Positions 46,582 through 54,458 of a DNA stretch of 64,000 nt are shown in pieces. The position numbers and the translations under genes were made by a program. This DNA is from Granulicella mallensis MP5ACTX8 (GTDB lineage: Bacteria; Acidobacteriota; Terriglobia; Terriglobales; Acidobacteriaceae), in the NCBI RefSeq assembly GCF_000178955.2, contig NC_016631.1:5208001-5272000 (forward strand). Reading direction: 5' to 3'. The notes beneath the pieces were generated by a model. It had not been told where the DNA came from. It did no database searches and worked only from the letters and a program-made list of their open reading frames with translations. Within the stretch, counting starts at the first letter, position 1, and each line of letters starts with the position of its first letter.

Positions 46582-49500
46582 ATGATCAAAGCTAGTTCCG
46601 CTTTTTGTACAGAAGTTGCGTTCGTTCCGAACGTTTCGGCGAAGAGAGCGAGTTTCACAAAAAAACGCCCCTATCTGCTTCTTCTGTTAATGACGATTTT
46701 GTTTTTGTTCTCTCCGCTGACGCGCGGACAGGAGTTAGCAGGAACTTTTTCGGGCACGGTAACGGACAGCACCGGCGCAGTGATTCAGAACGCCAATATC
46801 ACCATCACTCAGAACGGAGTGAATGGAGAACCTCGCATAGTCCAGTCCAATAGCTCAGGAAACTACACAGCCAGCAACCTGCCTGCCGGCACCTATACGA
46901 TTACTGTGACAGATCCAAACTTCGAGACATTTGCGGACCGTAACGTCGTTCTGAATGTGGCGCAAAAGCGCACAATCAATGTGCAACTGAAGCCCGGATC
47001 ACAAAGTCAGACTGTGACGGTCGAGGATCACCCGGTGTCTGTCGACACCGAAAGCAGCTCTCAGGCTGGAACCATCTCTGGAACCCAGGTACGCGAGCTG
47101 GAGCTGGTCAATCGCAACTTTCAACAGTTGGTCACGCTGCAGCCAGGCGTTGTAAACCAACTGCCGGATCAGCCTGGCTTCGGAAGCCTTAACAGTACGT
47201 CTACAATCTCCGTCAACGGTGCGCGTACAGGTGCTAATAATTGGTCGGTCGATGGCGCGGATATCAACGACAGCGGCTCGAACACCACGCTGCTTAACAC
47301 CCCCAGCATCGATGCTATCCAGGAGTTCACGCTGGAACGCAGCTCCTACGATGCCAGCTTCGGACGCAGCGGAGGCGGCCAGGTTCTGGTGTCGACCCGG
47401 TCCGGCACCAGTTCATTCCATGGCGATGTCTATGAATTTGTGCGAACGGAAAATACCAATGCAAACTCCTACTTCAACAATCTGACCGGCCTCCCTCGCT
47501 CCCCTGATCACTACAACAATTACGGCTTTACTTTGGGCGGGCCGCTCTATATTCCGCATGTCTACAACACAGGCAAGAATAAGACCTTCTTCTTCTGGTC
47601 GGAAGAATGGCGCAAGATCTCTACACCTACAACAAACAATGTACCGGGTGCGACCGCGGCTGAATTAAGCGGCACATTTTTCTCACCGACTGCACTGAAT
47701 GCACCCGCGGGCTGCGTCACCAGCTATACGCCCTACATCGCACCGACCGCGCAGGGCGGTGTCGGTTCGGGTGGTGTCGGCACCATCAATATCAACAACC
47801 CCAACTGCATCAGTAAGAATGCCCAGGTATATCTGTCGCAGATCATCAGCAAGTTCCCGGCAAATTTCACTACGGTCAACGCTCAGACTGGATTTGCCGA
47901 AGGAAGCAACATCACGTCTTACACCGTTTTGAATAACTTTCGCCAGGACCTGGTTCGTATAGACCATTACTTCAGTGACAGGCTGCATTTCTTTGCGCGC
48001 GGCATGGAAGATTCCGCTCCCAGCAATAGTCCTACCGGTCTGTTTGGTGGCGCTAACTACCCAGGCGTCTTGAATGTGCCTATCAATGCTCCAGGCTACA
48101 ACGTTGTGGGTAACCTGACCTGGACAATCTCTCCAAAGATGGTGAACGAACTGGAGTTTGCGTACTCCCAGGGAGGCATCAAAGGTGGATTGAATGGTGC
48201 TGGAAATTCACCCAGCGTCCTTGCCTCGCTGACCAACCAGCAGGCCTATCCCGACCCCTACGGACGTATTCCAGGCGTGACGCTGCTGGATTCCTCGGTT
48301 ACCGGCGTATCGCAAGGCAATGCTCCATACAACGAGCGCAATCTGGACCGCAACATCTTTGACAACTTTACGGTAACCTTGGGCAATCACACGCTGCATG
48401 CCGGTGTTACTGTCCAACAGATGTTGAAGACCGAGAACGGCGGCGGCGGAAATCCAAACTTCCAATTCAATACATGGGGAGATTTTCTGCTGGGCAATGT
48501 GGCACTGTACACACAGGGCAGCCGCGATATCGTTCCAGACCTTCAATTCTGGAACACGGAAGCCTATATCCAGGACGACTGGAAAGCGACCCACAACTTG
48601 AATGTGAATCTAGGCCTTCGCTGGACACGATTCCCTTCGCCCGGAGATGTAAACGATACACTCACCAACTTTGATCCGACGGTGTACGACCCGAAGAAAG
48701 CGCCGCTTCTCGATGGCAATGGAAACTTTGTGGCCGGGCAGGCTTTCACGTCGGCAAATTATGCCAATGGAATGATCTTTCCCACGGGCTCTGCTTGCGC
48801 AGCCGCTCAGGCCATCACCTCTCAGGCCTCCTGCTCTCCCTATGGCGGCATCGTGAACCCAAACAATAACTGGAACTTTGCGCCCCGCGTGGGCTTTGCC
48901 TACGATCTCTACGGGAACGGGAAGACTGTTTTGCGCGGCGGGTTCGGCATATTCTTCGATCGCACCCTGGACGGCATCTGGGAACAGAACGCGTTCAGCG
49001 ATCCACCGCTGGTGCAAACGACGACGATCAGCAACACGTCATTTGATAATCCTTTGGGTACTGGTGCTGCGGTGCCTGCTCTTGGACCAAATGCTCTTAC
49101 GACAACGGGCGATCCCACCTTCAAGGTTCCCTCCTACACCGACTACAACCTTTCACTGCAACAACAACTGGCTCCCACGACCGTGCTTGAAATTGCCTAT
49201 GTGGGTTCGGTCTCTCGTCACCTGCTGGGAGAGCTGGATTTGAATATGCCCACGCTAGCTACCCGTGAAGAAAATCCGTTAGCTCCTCTCAACAACATCC
49301 GTCCCTATCTGGGGTATTCGGATTTCCATACCCGGCTTCCCGTCTTCACCTCCAACTACAACTCGCTACAGGTACAGTTGACTCACAAGTCGCGAGACCT
49401 AAACTTAGGTATCGCCTATACCTGGTCTAAAAATCTGTCGGATCAAGCCAATGATCGCGGCACAGCCAATACCTATACCTACGATCCGAAACTGGACTAC

Positions 49501-50133
49501 GGACCTTCTTCCATCAATGAACCGCAGATCTTTATCGCCAACTTCGTCTATAAGGAACCCTTCCTCCGTGAGCAACATGGATTGCTTGGGCACGTATTGG
49601 GCGGCTGGGAGATTTCGGGTATTACCAACTTCCAATCCGGACTGTCCACCACACTCTCTCAGAACACCGATCCCTTCGCTTGCACCCCTCCAGGCAATAA
49701 CAACCCCGCAGGCACTGCCACTCCCCTCTGCGCGGCCACCAATGCAGGAGGACCCTATCCCGGCGGTTTGGGCATGGTAAATCCAAATGCAGATATTCTG
49801 CCTCGTCCCGATCAGATAGCTCCAGTCCACTTAACCAAGACAAAGGCTCAATGGTTCACAACGAGTTCTTTCATACCGGCAGAGGGCCATTTCGGCACTG
49901 CTCCGGTTGGCGGCTTCCTGAGCCCGGGACTGGAAAAGATTGATCTGGGCTTGCTGAAGAACTTCAAAATCACACAGCGAGCCAATCTTCAAATGCGCGC
50001 TGAGACCTTCAACGTCTTCAACCACACCAACTTCTCGACCCTGGACACGGGCATTGCGGATGGAACCTTTGGACAAGCCACAGCCGCTCATTCGCCGCGT
50101 ATCATGCAGTTCAGCGGAAAGCTCTACTTCTAA
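46582..50133 (+). CDS. TonB-dependent receptor, Oar-like, complete
   Basis: 1183 residues from ATG 46582 (GGAG six bases upstream; an ATG at 46570 would add four). Signal segment about 28-52 (YLLLLLMTILFLFSPLTRGQ). A carboxypeptidase-regulatory-like domain follows (FSGTVTDSTGAVIQNANITITQNG, GNYTASNLPAGTYTITVTDPNF), then the plug with TVSV/VDTESS, ISVNGARTGANNWSVDGADIND and GRSGGGQVLVSTRSGT, and a large barrel ending KLYF. Located between a chitinase and a hexosaminidase, it is a good candidate for uptake of chitooligosaccharides, a role inferred only from position. A terminator hairpin follows. Confidence 0.93.
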   Translation: MIKASSAFCTEVAFVPNVSAKRASFTKKRPYLLLLLMTILFLFSPLTRGQELAGTFSGTVTDSTGAVIQNANITITQNGVNGEPRIVQSNSSGNYTASNLPAGTYTITVTDPNFETFADRNVVLNVAQKRTINVQLKPGSQSQTVTVEDHPVSVDTESSSQAGTISGTQVRELELVNRNFQQLVTLQPGVVNQLPDQPGFGSLNSTSTISVNGARTGANNWSVDGADINDSGSNTTLLNTPSIDAIQEFTLERSSYDASFGRSGGGQVLVSTRSGTSSFHGDVYEFVRTENTNANSYFNNLTGLPRSPDHYNNYGFTLGGPLYIPHVYNTGKNKTFFFWSEEWRKISTPTTNNVPGATAAELSGTFFSPTALNAPAGCVTSYTPYIAPTAQGGVGSGGVGTININNPNCISKNAQVYLSQIISKFPANFTTVNAQTGFAEGSNITSYTVLNNFRQDLVRIDHYFSDRLHFFARGMEDSAPSNSPTGLFGGANYPGVLNVPINAPGYNVVGNLTWTISPKMVNELEFAYSQGGIKGGLNGAGNSPSVLASLTNQQAYPDPYGRIPGVTLLDSSVTGVSQGNAPYNERNLDRNIFDNFTVTLGNHTLHAGVTVQQMLKTENGGGGNPNFQFNTWGDFLLGNVALYTQGSRDIVPDLQFWNTEAYIQDDWKATHNLNVNLGLRWTRFPSPGDVNDTLTNFDPTVYDPKKAPLLDGNGNFVAGQAFTSANYANGMIFPTGSACAAAQAITSQASCSPYGGIVNPNNNWNFAPRVGFAYDLYGNGKTVLRGGFGIFFDRTLDGIWEQNAFSDPPLVQTTTISNTSFDNPLGTGAAVPALGPNALTTTGDPTFKVPSYTDYNLSLQQQLAPTTVLEIAYVGSVSRHLLGELDLNMPTLATREENPLAPLNNIRPYLGYSDFHTRLPVFTSNYNSLQVQLTHKSRDLNLGIAYTWSKNLSDQANDRGTANTYTYDPKLDYGPSSINEPQIFIANFVYKEPFLREQHGLLGHVLGGWEISGITNFQSGLSTTLSQNTDPFACTPPGNNNPAGTATPLCAATNAGGPYPGGLGMVNPNADILPRPDQIAPVHLTKTKAQWFTTSSFIPAEGHFGTAPVGGFLSPGLEKIDLGLLKNFKITQRANLQMRAETFNVFNHTNFSTLDTGIADGTFGQATAAHSPRIMQFSGKLYF

Positions 50134-50156
50134 CCCCTAACCGAAACAGTAAGGAC

Positions 50157-50182
50157 AAGGCCGGAGCGCAAGCTTCGGCCTT
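50157..50182 (+). terminator. terminator after the TonB receptor
   Basis: AAGGCCGGAGC (50157-50167) / GCTTCGGCCTT (50172-50182), loop GCAA, one G-U pair, followed by CCTTTATCT. Confidence 0.75.
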
Positions 50183-50228
50183 CCTTTATCTCCAGGGCCT
50201 GTCATCAAACTTTTTTCCGTGCTAATCC

Positions 50229-50312
50229 AACTGCAAACGCCAAGTGTGCCAATTGACGCAAAGGAAACTCCGAGCAAACTTGGCGTCCTTCGCGCACTTG
50301 GCGTTTGCAGTT
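50229..50312. repeat. 21-bp inverted repeat upstream of hexosaminidase
   Basis: Arms 50229-50249 and 50292-50312 pair at 20 of 21 positions with a 42-base spacer; the spacer holds a further partial copy (ACTTGGCGT near 50278). It begins 46 bases after the preceding terminator and ends 75 bases before the GH20 start. It may be an operator pair or an RNA structure in the leader. Confidence 0.6.
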
Positions 50313-50386
50313 CGAGGACCCACCCTGGCTCTATACAATTCTCTTTTCCAAGCATTGCCATACGATTCCACAATCAAGAAGGTGCC

Positions 50387-52435
50387 ATGTTCCGTTCAGA
50401 TATGAGACGTACGAGTTGCGCAGTCTTTATGTTCTCTTTCATGTTGCTCGCCGGCAACTCAGCGAAGGCCCAGACACCACTCCCCCTCATTCCTCTTCCT
50501 GCAACGGCAGTGGAGGGAACCGGCAGTCTGTCCGTCGATCATGGATTGCAGGTTGTCTTGGAGGGCTACACGGAACCGCGCCTTGAACGGGCGCGTGCGC
50601 GATTCCTAGACACCTTGTCCCGAGAGATCGGAACTTCCGGCGTACCTCCCCAGACTGTTGCAGGCGGAAAGCTCATCATCAAGACGGCTGGACCGAGTGC
50701 ACCCGTACAACAACTTGGCGAAGATGAGTCGTACCATCTGGAGATCACCACCACAGGAGCACACCTCACTGCTCCGACTCCCCTTGGCGTACTACATGGG
50801 TTACAGACATTTCTGCAACTGGTCCACAGCACTCCTGAAGGCTACGCGGTTACAGGCGTAACGATCGACGACAAGCCGCGCTTTCCCTGGCGCGGACTCA
50901 TGATCGATACAGGGCGTCACTTCATGCCGCTCGATGTCCTCCGGCAGAACCTCGATGGTATGGAGGCCGTGAAGATGAATGTCTTTCACTGGCACCTCTC
51001 CGAAGACCAGGGCTTTCGAGTAGAGAGCAAGACCTTTCCCCTGCTCCAGGAGAAAGGTTCAGACGGTCTGTACTATACGCAGGACCAGGTTCGAGGCATC
51101 CTCGAGTACGCTCATGACCGCGGCATTCGCGTCGTCCCGGAGTTCGATATGCCAGGCCATGCAACCGCATGGTTCGTCGGCTATCCCAACCTCGCGAGCG
51201 GCAGCGGGCCCTACAAGATTGAGCGTCATTGGGGGATCTTCGATCCGGCGATGGACCCTACCCGTGAGAGCACCTACCAGTTTCTTGATCAGCTCCTCGG
51301 AGAGATGACGGCCCTCTTCCCCGACGCCTATTTCCATATAGGAGGCGATGAGTGTAACGGCAAGGAGTGGGATGCCAATCCCCGCATCAAGCAGTACATG
51401 CAGACCCACCACATCAAGGATGACGCCGGTCTGCAAGCGTATTTCACCAGCAGAGTGCAGCAGCTCGTTACGAAGCGTCACAAGATTACGGTAGGTTGGG
51501 ATGAGTTGCTGCAACCGGATACGCCTCGCGATGTCGTGATCCAATCATGGCGCGGTCAGGATTCCCTGGCAGAAGCTGCACGGCGCGGCTATCGTGGGCT
51601 TTTATCGGCAGGCTACTACATCGATCTGAACCAATCGGCAGCGGACCATTATGCGGTAGATCCTCTCGTGAACGGCAAGGCCAAGTTATCCCCTGCGGAG
51701 GAAGCCAATATTCTCGGTGGTGAAGCGACCATGTGGACGGAGTACGCCACTCCTGAAAACATAACCGGCAAAATCTGGCCGCGAACCGCCGCCATCGCAG
51801 AGCGACTCTGGTCGGCTCAGAGCGTGAAGGATGCCGACTCCATGTACCGGCGTATCGATACGCTCTCGCAAAATTTCGCTTACTACGGCTTGCCCTATCA
51901 GGGTGTCAGAGAGCAGATGTTGAGGAGGTTGAATAGCTATAGCGATCCGAAGGCACTACAGATTCTTGCAAGCGTAGTGCAGCCTCCCAGGGACTATGCT
52001 CGAGAAGAGCTGCGAGCCTACGATGCCTTCTATCCCTTGAATCGACTCGTCGACACGGTTCCCCCCGAAAGCAACAAGGCACGGGAGTTCAATGAACTTG
52101 CCGCGCGAATCGCCGCAGGAAAGGCCGCCCCAGAAGACTGGCGGAAGGCGCGTCAATGGCTGGCGTTGTGGCGCGACAACGATGCAGCTCTCCAGCCCTC
52201 CCTGCCGAAATCTACCTTGACGGCTGAGTTAGCACCGCTGTCTCACAACCTCTCGCAGGCCGCCACCATCGGCTTACTCGCTCTCGATGCCCTGCAAAAT
52301 AATGCGCCTGTTAGCGCCGAAATGCAAAAACAACAACTGGCTGAACTCAAAGAGCTTGAAAAACCACAGGCTATCCTGCTAAACAGGATCGTCCCAGGCG
52401 TGGAGGTGCTGGTAAGCGCAGCCAAGGCCCAATAA
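50387..52435 (+). CDS. GH20 beta-N-acetylhexosaminidase
   Basis: 682 residues from ATG 50387 (GAAGG upstream); the frame is open to 50219 but includes the inverted repeat and lacks an export signal at its start. Signal peptide ends near AKAQ. An N-terminal GH20b domain (about 30-155) precedes the catalytic barrel: FPWRGLMIDTGRHFMP, MNVFHWHLSEDQGFRVES, VPEFDMPGHATAW and the catalytic pair D321-E322 in HIGGDECNGKEW, then WRGQDSLAEAARRGYRGLLS. It releases GlcNAc from chitooligosaccharide ends in the periplasm or outside. It lies in the chitin gene group; the GT39-like gene starts 18 bases later on the same strand. Confidence 0.93.
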   Translation: MFRSDMRRTSCAVFMFSFMLLAGNSAKAQTPLPLIPLPATAVEGTGSLSVDHGLQVVLEGYTEPRLERARARFLDTLSREIGTSGVPPQTVAGGKLIIKTAGPSAPVQQLGEDESYHLEITTTGAHLTAPTPLGVLHGLQTFLQLVHSTPEGYAVTGVTIDDKPRFPWRGLMIDTGRHFMPLDVLRQNLDGMEAVKMNVFHWHLSEDQGFRVESKTFPLLQEKGSDGLYYTQDQVRGILEYAHDRGIRVVPEFDMPGHATAWFVGYPNLASGSGPYKIERHWGIFDPAMDPTRESTYQFLDQLLGEMTALFPDAYFHIGGDECNGKEWDANPRIKQYMQTHHIKDDAGLQAYFTSRVQQLVTKRHKITVGWDELLQPDTPRDVVIQSWRGQDSLAEAARRGYRGLLSAGYYIDLNQSAADHYAVDPLVNGKAKLSPAEEANILGGEATMWTEYATPENITGKIWPRTAAIAERLWSAQSVKDADSMYRRIDTLSQNFAYYGLPYQGVREQMLRRLNSYSDPKALQILASVVQPPRDYAREELRAYDAFYPLNRLVDTVPPESNKAREFNELAARIAAGKAAPEDWRKARQWLALWRDNDAALQPSLPKSTLTAELAPLSHNLSQAATIGLLALDALQNNAPVSAEMQKQQLAELKELEKPQAILLNRIVPGVEVLVSAAKAQ

Positions 52436-52452
52436 TCTCTCAGGATGGTGAC

Positions 52453-54447
52453 ATGATCTCTCGGCAACGGAAGTGTCTTTGGCCTGCAGTCATCGGACTG
52501 CTTATTCTCCAGGCCGTACAGGCGCTCTACATCGTCCATCGCGAATCGCTCACCTTCGACGAAGACAACCACATGTTCGCCGGTTACATGATGTGGAAGG
52601 CGGGTGACTACGGTCTCAATCCCGAGCACCCGCCGCTCGTAAAGCTCCTCGCAACTCTTCCCATACTGCATGAGCCCCTTTGGATTCCACCGCAGCAGGG
52701 CCGCGATTTCAAAACCGAGGCCTACCTCAGCGGCCGCGACTGGCTGGCTCGCAATGACGGAGCGAGCCAGCGGCTCGTCTTCCGCATGCGAGTCGGCGCG
52801 GAACTGCTCGCACTCCTCCTCGCCCTCACTGTTTTCCTTGCGGCACGCGAATGGTTTGGAGATACCGTAGGCCTCGTCGCACTCCTTCTGCTCGTATTCG
52901 ATCCCAACATCCTGGCGCACTCCGCGCTCGTCACTACAGACGTCGGCGTCTCGCTCTTCTTTCTGGCTTCGATCTTCACCTTCTATCGCTACATCACTCG
53001 CCCCACTCTTGTTCGTCTGGGACTCACCGGGATCGCTGTCGGTCTGCTGCTCGCGACCAAGCATTCAGGCATCCTCATCGCACCCATGCTTCTGCTGCTC
53101 ATCGCATGGGAAATCTTCATTGCGCCGAAGCCTGAGCGTGCCCGCACAGCACTAAGGCTGGCGGGGGCCTTGGCTGCCATCACGGTCATCAGCGTAGTGG
53201 TACTGTGGAGCTTCTATGGCTTCCGCTATGCGGCTCGTCCGGCGGGCTTGCAGCTCAGCACGTCGCTGCGCAACTACACAGCGCCGCTCAGCCACTTTCA
53301 GGCCGCCGCGGTCCTCACCATCGCGCGCCTTCATCTCCTGCCCGAGTCCTACCTGATAGGTCTCGTCGATGTGAAGCGCATGGCAGAGTTCTATCCCACG
53401 TTTATCTTCGGGAAGGTCTACGCGCACGGTCAGTGGTGGTACTTTCCCGCCGTCATCCTCATCAAGACGACGCTTGGGCTTCTCGTATTGCTGGCTCTCG
53501 CTACATTCGCCGCACTTACCGGCAAGCTGGAAAAGCGCCGCGAGTTGACCTACATCCTGATTCCCGCGCTGGTCTATCTCGCTATCGCCATCGCCGCCGG
53601 CATGAACATCGGAGCACGTCATCTTCTGCCGATGTACGTACTGCTGACGATCTTCGCCGCGGCTGGCGTTGTTACTCTCGCCCGTATCAATCGAGGCTGG
53701 GCCGTGGTCTGCACGCTGCTCGTCGCAGCGCACATCGTCTCCTCGCTGATGGTCTTCCCCAACCAGCTGGCCTACGCCAACGAGGCCGTGGGAGGACCGA
53801 AGAACCTTCACAACCTGCTAAGTGATGCGAACGTCGACTGGGCGCAGCAGCTCCTGCAGGTCAAACAGTGGCAGGACCGTCATCCTTCAGAAGACTGCTG
53901 GTTCGCCTACTTCGCGCGACCGGAGATTGATCCGGCAACCTACGGCATCCACTGCCATGCACTACCCACCATCGATACTTCCTGGCTTGGAGGCTCGGAG
54001 ATCGTGCCTCCAACGATCAACGGAACCGTACTGATCAGCGCCGGAGACCTTAGCGGCTGCGAGTGGCCCAGCGGCAAACTCAATCCCTATCAGAGCTTCC
54101 AATCCCGGCGGCCTGACGAGTCCATCGACGAGGCGGTCTACGTCTATCGCGGAACGTTCGATATGTCCTTTGCCGCAGCCATGAGCCGAGCCCAGCAGAG
54201 CCACACTCTCCTCAGGCATCACCAGCCCGAGGAGGCCTTCGCGCTTGCTCACGAAGCAGTAGCCATTCAGCCCACAAATCTCTTCGCTCAGACGGCATTG
54301 GGAGATGCAGCCTCCGAGCTCGGCAAGAAGCCCGAAGCGGTGAGCGCCTGGCAGGTGGCAATCGTGGCTGCCCAGGAGCTCGAACAGGATGCTCAAGAGA
54401 GCTACATTCCCGATCTGCAGAAGAAGACCAGGCGAGCCGCGCAGTAA
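52453..54447 (+). CDS. GT39-like membrane glycosyltransferase
   Basis: 664 residues of the GT-C fold (dolichyl/undecaprenyl-phosphate-sugar-dependent mannosyltransferase or ArnT-like). First helix, then the loop SLTFDEDNHMFAGYMMW carrying the acidic pair, LNPEHPPLVKLLATLP, ten or more membrane helices to about 430, and a soluble C-terminal part containing GPKNLHNLLSDANVDWAQQLLQVKQW and an Ala/Gln-rich helical repeat like a tetratricopeptide pair (about 575-655). It transfers a sugar from a lipid carrier to a protein or lipid in the periplasm. It begins 18 bases after the hexosaminidase, so cotranscription is likely but the functional link is unclear. Confidence 0.85.
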   Translation: MISRQRKCLWPAVIGLLILQAVQALYIVHRESLTFDEDNHMFAGYMMWKAGDYGLNPEHPPLVKLLATLPILHEPLWIPPQQGRDFKTEAYLSGRDWLARNDGASQRLVFRMRVGAELLALLLALTVFLAAREWFGDTVGLVALLLLVFDPNILAHSALVTTDVGVSLFFLASIFTFYRYITRPTLVRLGLTGIAVGLLLATKHSGILIAPMLLLLIAWEIFIAPKPERARTALRLAGALAAITVISVVVLWSFYGFRYAARPAGLQLSTSLRNYTAPLSHFQAAAVLTIARLHLLPESYLIGLVDVKRMAEFYPTFIFGKVYAHGQWWYFPAVILIKTTLGLLVLLALATFAALTGKLEKRRELTYILIPALVYLAIAIAAGMNIGARHLLPMYVLLTIFAAAGVVTLARINRGWAVVCTLLVAAHIVSSLMVFPNQLAYANEAVGGPKNLHNLLSDANVDWAQQLLQVKQWQDRHPSEDCWFAYFARPEIDPATYGIHCHALPTIDTSWLGGSEIVPPTINGTVLISAGDLSGCEWPSGKLNPYQSFQSRRPDESIDEAVYVYRGTFDMSFAAAMSRAQQSHTLLRHHQPEEAFALAHEAVAIQPTNLFAQTALGDAASELGKKPEAVSAWQVAIVAAQELEQDAQESYIPDLQKKTRRAAQ

Positions 54448-54458
54448 CTCCGCAACTC

